Made by a program: the position numbers and the translations under genes
Shown here: positions 45,620 to 52,997 of the stretch, in pieces
Layout: every line of letters starts with the position of its first letter
Position numbering within the stretch: position 1 is the stretch's first letter
The notes under the pieces: generated by a model
Databases searched by the model: none
What the model saw: the letters and a program-made list of their open reading frames with translations, nothing else
Told to the model about the DNA's origin: nothing
Assembly: GCF_019459305.1 (NCBI RefSeq)
Contig: NZ_JAIBES010000015.1
Location: 24,002 to 88,001 of the forward strand
DNA from: Sphingopyxis sp.
Lineage (GTDB): Bacteria; Pseudomonadota; Alphaproteobacteria; Sphingomonadales; Sphingomonadaceae
Direction: 5' to 3'
DNA: 64,000 bases

Positions 45620-48025
45620 TCAGCTAGGACGCCTCCGACGGTGGAAGAGGGGGAGCCAGATGGCGGGATCGTTCCCCACCTCGGCAATTACTTCGTCGGC
45701 AACGGCAGTGGTTTCCGCGCGGCCCGATAGGACCGCCAGTTCGTCATCGAGACCGGCAAGATCGAGTTCCACCACCACGCTGTCATGGCCTTGCTTGACC
45801 AGAAACTTGTGGCTCTCCGGCGCAAGCTCTTCGCGCACCAGTTTGAATTCGGCTTCGGACAGTGCTAACCCTTCGACATAATCGCGCCGCGCCCCGAACG
45901 GATTGGGCAGCAGGATCTTGGTGGCGACTTGTTCGAGGATCGAATGGCTGATGTCGCTCTTGAGCGCGTCGGCAGGCGACTGGGTGGCGAACACTAGCAC
46001 AGCGTTTCGTTTACGGTAGGTTTTGAGGCCATCCTGGGCGAAGTGACGGAACGCTTCGTCGCCAAGTGCCTTCCAGAATTCGTCGATACAGATCACCATC
46101 CGCTCGCCGGTTAAAGCCAAGTCAATGCGGTGGAACAGATACAACATAACCGGTGTGCGAATGTCGGCATTGTCGAGAAAATCGGTCATGTCGAAGCCGA
46201 TGAACCGTGCGTCGAGCGTCATGCTGTCTGCTGGATTATCGAACACCCAGCCAAGCGATCCTTCGGACGTCCATTTCTCCAATCGTGCGCCGACGCCGCT
46301 GGAATCCTTCATGCCAAGCATCGAGCGGAGCGCGCTCAGTGAGCGGTCTTCAACGTCGAGTTTCATCACGGCGCCCAAACCCTCTTCGATCAGCCGTTCT
46401 TCCTGAACTGATATTGGCTTGCCGTCAGCGCGGACGAGTTGGCGGATGAACAGCGACAAGAAACTTTTGTCTTCTGCGCGATTGGCCAGCGCCTTGAGAG
46501 GGGAGAAGCCGGTTGGGACGCCGTTATGGAGCGCGAGATATGTGCCACCGCTTGCTTGCACAAAGATTTGTGCGCCGCGATCCTTGTCGATGAATATTTG
46601 CCGTGCGCCGGTCTTCTCGGTCTGTGCCATCAGAAAATTAAGCAGCACTGTCTTGCCGCCGCCCGACGGCCCGATGATGAGGGTATGGCCGAGATCGCCT
46701 TTGTGAAAATTGAAAAAATAGGGGCTGCGGGCGTTAGTTTTCAGCAAGGCGATTGCATCGCCCCAATGATTGCCTCTCGCACTTCCTGCCGGGAAAGTGT
46801 GGAACGGCGAGAAGGCCGCGAAGTTGAGCGAGGTGATTGGTGCGGGACGGGCGCGCCATGCAAAATTGCCGACGAGCTGCGACCAATACGCCGCTTCAAG
46901 CGCCGCGCCTTCGCGCGCGGCCACCATGCCGGTATCGGCAAGTGCGGCGCGTGCGACCGACATATGATCGCGCAAACCCTTCATGCTGTCGGCATAGACC
47001 GCGAGCGTGAAATGATGATCGCCCAGCACGAAGCGGTTCGACATCAAATCATCGCCAGCGTCGATCAACGCGTCGGCCTGGCTTACGGCTCGATCGCCCG
47101 CATTCTCCATCTGCGTCATGCGCAGCCGGAACTTCTCGGTGGCAGCAGCACGCCCGAGGAAAGTAAAGCTCTGCGTCAACACAAACCCGAAATCGACCGA
47201 CAGCAAAGCCTCGAACTGGCGCGGCGTGGTTTGCGCGGGATATTCCCGGATACCGAAGATCCCGCCGAACGCCGAAGCATCGGCGTCGCGCACTTCGATG
47301 GTTTCCGCTCCAAAGATAGTGCGCGAGCGATAGAGTGCGCCGCCGAGATGACCGCGCACGACGGGGACGCGGCGATGGCGGCCCGTCATCACCATGTCGG
47401 CCACTTCCATCGTTTCCGAAAACATCAGACCGCGATGCTCGTAGATGGCGCAGCGGCGTGGCTCGCAACGCGCCATCAGTTTCTCGAAATCGCGGGCCTT
47501 GTCATCAAGCAGTTCGACAAGCGCCTCGTCGATCGGAGGACCTTGCGGCACGCCTTTGGACACGCGGCGCTTGAACAACTGGATGATCTTGTCGCTGCCG
47601 GTGGCACCAGGGCGGATTACCAGCGTTACAAAGAAGCGGTTGATGAACATCCGCTCGCGGTTGATCCGTCCGAAATAGGCGCGGTCGAGATCGGACGCGA
47701 AACCTGATTTGAACGTGCCTCCGGGATATTGATCGACCCGCATTCTGATCAGATGGGTCCAGATCGACAGCCGCTCATCGTGCAAGTTGCGGAGAAGGCC
47801 GTTGAGCTTGGTATGCCAGTCGTTGAGGTCGCGCACATCGGCGGTCTCGAACGCTCGGCCTTGCAACTCGAATGTCAGCATGATGTCGCCGGAATCGAGC
47901 GCCACCATGTCTTCGTTCAAATGCCGCGCATAGGGCAGGAATTTGGCGGGGTCTGTCTCGCGCTGCGCCACCTTGAGTGGCACTTGCCCAGAAGCGTTTA
48001 GGCTTGAGGCGAGCAGCCTAGTCAT
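45620..48025 (-). CDS. virB4: VirB4 secretion ATPase
   Basis: An 801-residue ATPase. The N-terminal CagE/VirB4 domain (KVAQRETDPAKFLPYARHLN, then YRSRTIFGAETIEVRDADAS) is followed by a C-terminal motor with Walker A IIGPSGGGKTVLLNFLM, Walker B RMVICIDEFWKALGD and sensor LVFATQSPADAL. ATG 48025 is chosen since the protein there begins MTRLLASSLNASGQVPLKVA and overlaps the virB3 stop by eight bases; the frame is open to 48157 but that part is the reverse-frame shadow of virB3. It drives pilus and substrate transport. Confidence 0.93.
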   Translation of the reverse strand: MTRLLASSLNASGQVPLKVAQRETDPAKFLPYARHLNEDMVALDSGDIMLTFELQGRAFETADVRDLNDWHTKLNGLLRNLHDERLSIWTHLIRMRVDQYPGGTFKSGFASDLDRAYFGRINRERMFINRFFVTLVIRPGATGSDKIIQLFKRRVSKGVPQGPPIDEALVELLDDKARDFEKLMARCEPRRCAIYEHRGLMFSETMEVADMVMTGRHRRVPVVRGHLGGALYRSRTIFGAETIEVRDADASAFGGIFGIREYPAQTTPRQFEALLSVDFGFVLTQSFTFLGRAAATEKFRLRMTQMENAGDRAVSQADALIDAGDDLMSNRFVLGDHHFTLAVYADSMKGLRDHMSVARAALADTGMVAAREGAALEAAYWSQLVGNFAWRARPAPITSLNFAAFSPFHTFPAGSARGNHWGDAIALLKTNARSPYFFNFHKGDLGHTLIIGPSGGGKTVLLNFLMAQTEKTGARQIFIDKDRGAQIFVQASGGTYLALHNGVPTGFSPLKALANRAEDKSFLSLFIRQLVRADGKPISVQEERLIEEGLGAVMKLDVEDRSLSALRSMLGMKDSSGVGARLEKWTSEGSLGWVFDNPADSMTLDARFIGFDMTDFLDNADIRTPVMLYLFHRIDLALTGERMVICIDEFWKALGDEAFRHFAQDGLKTYRKRNAVLVFATQSPADALKSDISHSILEQVATKILLPNPFGARRDYVEGLALSEAEFKLVREELAPESHKFLVKQGHDSVVVELDLAGLDDELAVLSGRAETTAVADEVIAEVGNDPAIWLPLFHRRRRPS

Positions 48026-48362
48026 GACGGCCAAAACCTTTGCGGCGAAGGCCGGCCAGTGGAAGAGGCGAATAGCTGCTTCCGCCCCAGAACGCACGGT
48101 TGCGGTTGCCGGCTTTGGTGCGGCCCCAAAGGAACAACAGGCGGAAGGCGTTGACATCGTGGCGAACGATCAGACGTGAAATTGAGTAACCGAAGGCGAC
48201 GACCACCGCGGCATAGACCGGGCTGTTGCTCCATATCAGCACTGACGCGCTGGAGATCAGCAGCAGTACCGCCGCCTCGATCGGTATGCCCGCCCACAAC
48301 GCCGGGCGCGTCACCGCAAGAAACAGCTCATTCTTGGTCAGGATTTCGGTTTCGTCCGACAT
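48018..48362 (-). CDS. virB3: VirB3 membrane protein
   Basis: A 114-residue inner-membrane protein with a double hydrophobic segment (GIPIEAAVLLLISSASVLIW and SPVYAAVVVAFGYSISRLIV) and the VirB3 ending (HDVNAFRLLFLWGRTK then GSSYSPLP). The ATG at 48362, five bases beyond the virB2 stop, gives MSDETEILTKNELFLAVTRP, the normal family start. It binds VirB4 and VirB2 during pilus formation. The virB4 start overlaps its end. Confidence 0.9.
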   Translation of the reverse strand: MSDETEILTKNELFLAVTRPALWAGIPIEAAVLLLISSASVLIWSNSPVYAAVVVAFGYSISRLIVRHDVNAFRLLFLWGRTKAGNRNRAFWGGSSYSPLPLAGLRRKGFGRHD

Positions 48363-48366
48363 CGCA

Positions 48367-48732
48367 TTATCCCGCGATGATGCCGACGATGGAATCAGCA
48401 GAGAAGACAATGGCGATCCCGATAATCACCGTGACCAATACGGCGGTTGATGCGCGCCCGGTGAACCAGAGCAAGCCCGTCACGATCACCGCGATCACCG
48501 CGAGCGTGCGGAGCAGCGTCGAAGAGAGCAGACCGCGCACCTTACTCGCAAAGCTCTCCAGATTTTGCGCGTAGGCAGGATCGGGGATTGCCAACGAAAT
48601 CATGGTCGCCGCAGTCAATGCTGCGCCCCATAAAATGGCGCTTTGCCGTGATTTAGGCATGGCGTTGAATCTGGCAGCAATGTTTGCGCGCCACGCTCCG
48701 ACACCGCGCCCAACCTTTAGGATGACGTTCAT
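48367..48732 (-). CDS. virB2: VirB2 major pilin
   Basis: A 121-residue pilin precursor. A long signal region (MNVILKVGRGVGAWRANIAA ... MISLAIPDPAYAQ) precedes the mature pilin with two hydrophobic helices (LRTLAVIAVIVTGLLWFTG and TAVLVTVIIGIAIVFSADS) and a short Gly-rich loop. The long leader ending in PAYAQ is typical for VirB2/TrbC pilins. It polymerises into the conjugative pilus. Its start overlaps the virB1 stop by four bases. Confidence 0.9.
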   Translation of the reverse strand: MNVILKVGRGVGAWRANIAARFNAMPKSRQSAILWGAALTAATMISLAIPDPAYAQNLESFASKVRGLLSSTLLRTLAVIAVIVTGLLWFTGRASTAVLVTVIIGIAIVFSADSIVGIIAG

Positions 48733-49406
48733 ATGCTGCCCCTTTCGTTATCAGCGAGGATTTGCGTGTCCCGTTCGTAAGCGGCGCGCTCGAAGACATT
48801 CCATTTTGGCGGCGCGGGGCGGGCTTGCAATATCGGTTTCGGGGGTGCCTCGTTTTCAGAGGTCAGGCGTTCGCGTAAGTCGCCACTTTCCGGCGCAGAA
48901 AATGCAACGGCTGGAAGGTTCATGGCATATATCACGCCCGCGTCAGCGATGCCCGCGTTACCAACGACCTTGGCAACATAGCCGTTCCGAAATCCGCGCG
49001 TCTGGCTTCCTGTGTTATACATCGAGAGTGCGACCCGAAGGGCGGTTTGCGGATCACGCCCGGCTTTCACCGAATTGTAATTCGTGGTGAGGACGCGGGC
49101 CAAGGCTGCGACATTGGTGCAGGGGTCGAACACAGTTTCCCAGGTCAGGCCAAGCCAGCGCATGTTGCGCGAATTTATTTGGCCAAGCCCCAGATCGACT
49201 GAATATCCTGCCGCGACATATCGCCGGGCCGTCGTGGCAGCATCGACGGCGTTCCTTTGACGTGCGGGCTGTCGCCCGCCATTGACATTGAGGGCAAATT
49301 GCTCGCCGCTGCTTTCGGTTTGGATAATGGCTAGCACCGTCTCGGGTGCGACACTTGGAGCGCATTGCGACGCCAAGGCGAGCAAGGCAGTCGCAGAATA
49401 GGCCAT
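48729..49406 (-). CDS. virB1: VirB1 lytic transglycosylase
   Basis: A 225-residue peptidoglycan-cleaving enzyme. The catalytic Glu is in AIIQTESSGEQFALNVNGG, followed by DLGLGQINSRNMRWLG and ALRVALSMYNTGS of the slt fold. It opens the cell wall for the secretion channel. A short hydrophobic N-terminus (MAYSATALLALASQ) suggests export. It is the first gene of the virB operon read leftwards, so the operon promoter is probably in the gap at 49407-49759. Confidence 0.9.
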   Translation of the reverse strand: MAYSATALLALASQCAPSVAPETVLAIIQTESSGEQFALNVNGGRQPARQRNAVDAATTARRYVAAGYSVDLGLGQINSRNMRWLGLTWETVFDPCTNVAALARVLTTNYNSVKAGRDPQTALRVALSMYNTGSQTRGFRNGYVAKVVGNAGIADAGVIYAMNLPAVAFSAPESGDLRERLTSENEAPPKPILQARPAPPKWNVFERAAYERDTQILADNERGSI

Positions 49407-49759
49407 TATAGCCCTTGTCCCGTATTTGATCTTGGTTGCACTTGGAAGATCATTGCACTGCTCCCGACTTGCTGATTTCGTTCAAGAATGCTCCATTTGA
49501 CTATTGAACTAACGATAGCTGTGGGAGCAGCCAGTCAGCTATGGTTTCAAGAAGGCGTTTCGGGCTTTCCGACTCTCTAACCGAAACCGGAAATGACCTT
49601 TGACCTTCAATCTTGACCCTGCGGACTATGCTCGTCGCATTGCTGGGTGGGTTCGCGATCAACAGATTTTTGCGGAGAGTTCACACAAATAAGGCAAAAT
49701 CGAACATTTGCCTTCGCAATCACAAGGCCCCGCTGGCGTCACCCAGCTAGGGGTAGACC
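49407..49759. other. Divergent intergenic region, virB / lrp promoters
   Basis: 353 bases between virB1 and the Lrp gene, which point away from each other. It must hold both promoters. A 7-bp inverted repeat ATAGCTG/CAGCTAT (49514-49520 and 49535-49541) surrounds gggagcagcc and is a candidate regulator site. No ORF or RNA gene was recognised. Confidence 0.4.
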
Positions 49760-50221
49760 ATGAACCGAAGCGGTTATTTGAATCGGCGCCTTGATCATAT
49801 CGATCGATCAATAATCGCCGCATTTTGCGAAGATGGCCGCAGGACCATCAAGCAGGTTGCGGACTTGATTGGTATGTCGAGCCCCAGCATCAAAGCTCGC
49901 ATTGACAAGCTTAAAGATGCGGGAGCGATCAGAGGATACACAGCTTTGGTCGATCCCAAGGCGTTCGGCTTCAACGTTGCAGCAAATGTGCGTATTCATG
50001 CTATGCCCGGCGAAGTGAAAAAGGTGGTGCAGTTGCTACGAGACACGCCCGAAATCGTTGAAGCAGACCAAGTCACTGGCAAAGATTGCTTTCAGGTGAA
50101 GGTCGTGGTCAGGAACGCAGAGGAACTTCACGCGGTAGCTGCTCGCTTCGAGCCATATGCGTCCGTTGACACGGCCATCATCCTATCCAACATTGTCGCT
50201 CGACGCCTTCCCAAGTTATAA
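49760..50221 (+). CDS. Lrp/AsnC-family regulator
   Basis: A 153-residue regulator with an N-terminal helix-turn-helix (LDHIDRSIIAAFCEDGRRTI, ADLIGMSSPSIKARIDKL) and a C-terminal RAM ligand domain (GYTALVDPKAFGFNVAANVR, EIVEADQVTGKDCFQVKVVV). Lrp proteins read amino-acid levels and bend DNA. It lies divergent from the T4SS operon and could control it, but this is inference from position only. The start ATG 49760 follows gggg-rich sequence without a strong ribosome site. Confidence 0.85.
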   Translation: MNRSGYLNRRLDHIDRSIIAAFCEDGRRTIKQVADLIGMSSPSIKARIDKLKDAGAIRGYTALVDPKAFGFNVAANVRIHAMPGEVKKVVQLLRDTPEIVEADQVTGKDCFQVKVVVRNAEELHAVAARFEPYASVDTAIILSNIVARRLPKL

Positions 50222-50259
50222 GGCATTGTGTTTCGGCTTTGGGTATTGAATCTAGGCGA

Positions 50260-51318
50260 TCAATCACTCCCCTCGTTGAGTTGTATTTCAACTTCCTTGA
50301 TGCTTTCCAATACTGCATCAAAGGATGGAACCTCCCCGAATATCATGCCGGACATCGCCGTATAGTCGCGACGCAAATCAGCGATCATGGGTTCCGTAGG
50401 CGTCAGAGCAAACGTGCCGGGGTCGGCCGTACTCAAGCCAAGGTCGGGGCTGTTGAAAAACATCCGGGCATGGCGGACGCAATCGCGTCCGAGTTCGGGA
50501 TTGGCCAGCGCGACCTTCCCTGTGCCTGATTTCAGTAACTGATACACGTCATAATAATGGCGGGAAACCCGCTGACCGCCACCGCGCAATGCGCCGCGCC
50601 GGTCGAACCAATTCCGCAGGCCGTGTAGGATGATGATTTTATCCCAGAATGTCCGTTCGGCATCCACAGTCACGATATTGGGAACGGTTAGGTCAAGCGC
50701 AGACACATCATCCGCGACATAAGGGCGAATGGCTTGGCTGCTGTTCGGGTCGAGCGCTGACTTTGCCCCGGACTCAATCTTGATCGCCGGACGAATATAC
50801 CCATCGGTTTTCGCAAGTACGCTCGGATACCAAAGCAATAGACTTTGCCGACTTGCATCGTCGAGATCGAGTTCCACCTTTGGCGGCTGGTCGATTTGTG
50901 TGCGTTCTAGGGTGTCCCGGAAATAAGTGGCGAGCTGTTCCATGAACGCTCCGCCGATATAGGTCTGACAGGCATCCTTGATTGCATCAAGCTTGGCTTG
51001 TCGCTTCTTGCCGCTCAATGCCTCCAAGGCTTCCACGCTTGCCGTTTCGCCAATATCCTCACGGAACACGGTAATATCTATGTCCTCGGAGAAGCGTGAA
51101 ATTAGGCCAAAGGCTTTAGAAAGCGAGGTGCCGCCTTTGAACAGTAGGCGCGGGCCGCCTGTTGGAAGGTGGTTGAAGAGGGCGTCGAGTGTCCAGCAGA
51201 CCCAGAAATCTTTCTCGATATTCTGCGCAGCGGTTCCTAGCCTTTGGCTAGCGCCTACGAACGCATCGCGTCTGTCATTGGAAGATGCCGCGAGGAATCC
51301 ATCGAAACCCGCGCTCAT
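50260..51318 (-). CDS. abiEii: AbiEii toxin (type IV TA, nucleotidyltransferase)
   Basis: A 352-residue protein of the AbiEii/AbiGii family. It has the nucleotidyltransferase motif FKGGTSLSKAFGLISRFSED followed by IDITV, and a C-terminal region with WDKIIILHGLRNWFDRRG and RVSRHYYDVYQLL. AbiEii toxins stop growth by nucleotidylation of tRNA. ATG 51318 overlaps the antitoxin stop in an ATGA junction; the frame is open to 51411 but that part is the shadow of the antitoxin end. The pair can stabilise the mobile element or defend against phage. Confidence 0.9.
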   Translation of the reverse strand: MSAGFDGFLAASSNDRRDAFVGASQRLGTAAQNIEKDFWVCWTLDALFNHLPTGGPRLLFKGGTSLSKAFGLISRFSEDIDITVFREDIGETASVEALEALSGKKRQAKLDAIKDACQTYIGGAFMEQLATYFRDTLERTQIDQPPKVELDLDDASRQSLLLWYPSVLAKTDGYIRPAIKIESGAKSALDPNSSQAIRPYVADDVSALDLTVPNIVTVDAERTFWDKIIILHGLRNWFDRRGALRGGGQRVSRHYYDVYQLLKSGTGKVALANPELGRDCVRHARMFFNSPDLGLSTADPGTFALTPTEPMIADLRRDYTAMSGMIFGEVPSFDAVLESIKEVEIQLNEGSD

Positions 51319-52007
51319 CGGATAGCACTTCGAGGTGCTGATATGGCCGCATCCATATTGGGGAGACCGTCGGGCGCTGCAATTAGATCGCGCAGGAAGA
51401 ATTGCATCCATATCGGCAAGGTGGACAGTCCATCTCGCAAGTCAGCGGTTATGGCAGAACCATGCACCGGATCAGCGAAAATCGATTGTAGCCGTTTTCT
51501 GACACGGGGTGCGTCGCTGTCGAGCGTATCACGAAGCCAGTGTAGCGCCTGCACGATGCGCATCGCTGGCCGGCCTGCCCAGAACAATTTGCTTGGTGCG
51601 GTCTTTTTGAAATGGATGGTCAGGTTGCCCAGCGCGAGTGATTTGAGCCGCGCATCGGTATGGACAACGATGTGCGCCGGAACCGCGTCGGACAAACCAA
51701 TGTCATTGGCGGCCGTAATGCCATCGACAATCATTCTCGCAGAATCGCGGCGAGCCAGTGCATCAATGACCGACCGAGGATCAGGATGAGTTGATTTGCC
51801 GGTCAGCGCGTTGAGGTTGGGCTTGTCATAGAGGCCGCGTGTAATCCTGCGTATCCTGCCCGCGCGCACCAATCTGTGAAGCACTTGATCCACCGCATCG
51901 CGCGGTCCAAGATCGGCGAAGTCGGCGGGCACCCACACACCAAAAGGCGAGCATGTCGCCATTCGGACTGTTATACTATCCTTCAGGTCGATTCCTGGCC
52001 CGCGCAT
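51315..52007 (-). CDS. abiEi: AbiEi-type antitoxin (DUF6088)
   Basis: A 230-residue protein with an N-terminal winged helix of the DUF6088/AbiEi type (DQVLHRLVRAGRIRRITRGLY) and a C-terminal domain with SVIDALARRDSARMIVDGIT and ALGNLTIHFKKTAPSKLFWA. It is made before the toxin in one transcript and, in the family, both neutralises toxin activity and represses the operon by binding inverted repeats. ATG 52007 follows aaaggaaac and begins MRGPGIDLKDSITVRMATCS; the upstream in-frame part up to 52088 lies in the operator. Confidence 0.88.
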   Translation of the reverse strand: MRGPGIDLKDSITVRMATCSPFGVWVPADFADLGPRDAVDQVLHRLVRAGRIRRITRGLYDKPNLNALTGKSTHPDPRSVIDALARRDSARMIVDGITAANDIGLSDAVPAHIVVHTDARLKSLALGNLTIHFKKTAPSKLFWAGRPAMRIVQALHWLRDTLDSDAPRVRKRLQSIFADPVHGSAITADLRDGLSTLPIWMQFFLRDLIAAPDGLPNMDAAISAPRSAIR

Positions 52008-52016
52008 GTCGTTTCC

Positions 52017-52052
52017 TTTTGTCAGGAACGTGTATACATAATTCTGACAAAA
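52017..52052 (-). promoter_or_regulatory. Inverted repeat operator and promoter of abiE operon
   Basis: TTTTGTCAG (52017-52025) and CTGACAAAA (52044-52052) form a perfect 9-bp inverted repeat with an 18-base spacer. On the minus strand a -35-like TTGCGA (52062-52057) and a -10-like TATACA (16-base spacing) overlap it. This agrees with the known autoregulation of AbiE systems by AbiEi binding to paired inverted repeats. Confidence 0.7.
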
Positions 52053-52178
52053 TCGCAAGTCCCGAACGATGAAAAAGCGGACCGTCATATCGAGCGGCCT
52101 TCGTTATCCAATTCCATCGCGTCCAGTCGCTAATGCTGAAACTCTCGATTATCAGGTGTTTTCTGGCCTTGACCTCGA

Positions 52179-52265
52179 TGTGTGCTAGCCAGCTAACACA
52201 AAAAAATGCGATTTAGAGCGAAATAGCCAAAACGCCAACACAGTATTTAACACATAGCACAAAAA
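52179..52265. repeat. Cluster of TAACACA-like repeats near the att site
   Basis: An imperfect inverted repeat TGTGCTAGC/GCTAACACA (52181-52189, 52192-52200) is followed by CCAACACAG (52235-52243), TTAACACAT (52247-52255) and TAGCACAAA (52255-52263). The region is AT-rich with no ORF. Short repeats beside an att core are typical of integrase arm-binding sites. That function is inferred. Confidence 0.45.
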
Positions 52266-52315
52266 AGTAACAAATTATTATGCAAAATCAAGTGTTTATA
52301 TATACAGCGTTCCGT

Positions 52316-52360
52316 CTCATAACCTGAAGGTCGTAGGTTCAAATCCTACTCCCGCAACCA
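52316..52360 (+). tRNA. 3' fragment of initiator tRNA-Met (CAT); probable attachment site
   Basis: 45 bases identical in layout to a tRNA 3' end: anticodon loop CTCATAA (CAT at 52318-52320), T arm GTAGG-TTCAAAT-CCTAC, acceptor strand TCCCGCA, discriminator A and encoded CCA at 52358-52360. The A at position 72 marks an initiator tRNA (C1-A72 mismatch). The 5' half is missing: the bases before 52316 do not pair with the anticodon stem or acceptor. A site-specific recombinase that integrates in tRNA 3' ends leaves such a duplicate. Confidence 0.8.
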
Positions 52361-52362
52361 AC

Positions 52363-52398
52363 AAAAGCCCGCCTTCCCTATGGGATGGCGGGCTTTTT
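52363..52398 (+). terminator. Rho-independent terminator after tRNA fragment
   Basis: AAAAGCCCGCC (52363-52373) pairs perfectly with GGCGGGCTTTT (52387-52397), with a 13-base loop and a T-run. It directly follows the tRNA CCA end, as expected for the native terminator of the tRNA gene, retained at the island border. Confidence 0.85.
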
Positions 52399-52494
52399 GT
52401 TTGTTACGGGCTTTGCGTGTAAGTCGATCGACGGAATGTCCGTCCGCGTTTCGGATAAGGTGCGTACAATCAGAGGGACGATGCCAAGCTGTAT

Positions 52495-52917
52495 TCATCT
52501 GGCGAACAATTGCCCCATATCCACGAACGCCTTGAACTCGAGCGCATTGCCCGCGGGGTCGAGAAAGAACATCGTCGATTGTTCGCCCGGCTGCCCGGCA
52601 AAGCGCGTCTGCGGTTCGATCACGAACGCGACGCCGTGCGCCACCAGCCGGTCGGCGAGCGCCTGCCACTCGGAAGGGGGCAGGACGACGCCGAAATGCG
52701 GCACCGGCACCGCATGGCCATCGACCGGATTATGCCCCGCCACCGCCTCGTGACGATCGACGCGGTGCGCGACGATCTGATGGCCATAGAGGTTGAAATC
52801 GATCCAGTCGGCATCGCTGCGCCCCTCGGGGCAGCCGAGCACGCTACCATAGAAATGGCGCGCGGCGTCCAGGTCGTCGACGGGAAAGGCGATGTGAAAA
52901 GGGGCAAGGTCGGTCAT
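52495..52917 (-). CDS. VOC-family (glyoxalase/dioxygenase fold) protein
   Basis: A 140-residue single-domain VOC protein: [20 protein letters not shown] at the N-terminus, [18 protein letters not shown] in the middle and [18 protein letters not shown] at the end, with His, His and Glu as metal-ligand candidates. Related proteins are lactoylglutathione-lyase-like enzymes, extradiol dioxygenase-like enzymes or resistance proteins; no substrate is assigned. It is the first gene right of the tRNA fragment and is divergent from the ABC-F gene. Confidence 0.85.
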   Translation of the reverse strand: MTDLAPFHIAFPVDDLDAARHFYGSVLGCPEGRSDADWIDFNLYGHQIVAHRVDRHEAVAGHNPVDGHAVPVPHFGVVLPPSEWQALADRLVAHGVAFVIEPQTRFAGQPGEQSTMFFLDPAGNALEFKAFVDMGQLFAR

Positions 52918-52997
52918 GACGACTGTTTGCCGCAGGCGCGCGCGGAATACCAGTCCGGGACTTGGGTTGTGCGCCGCAACATGCTAGGCGCGCGACC

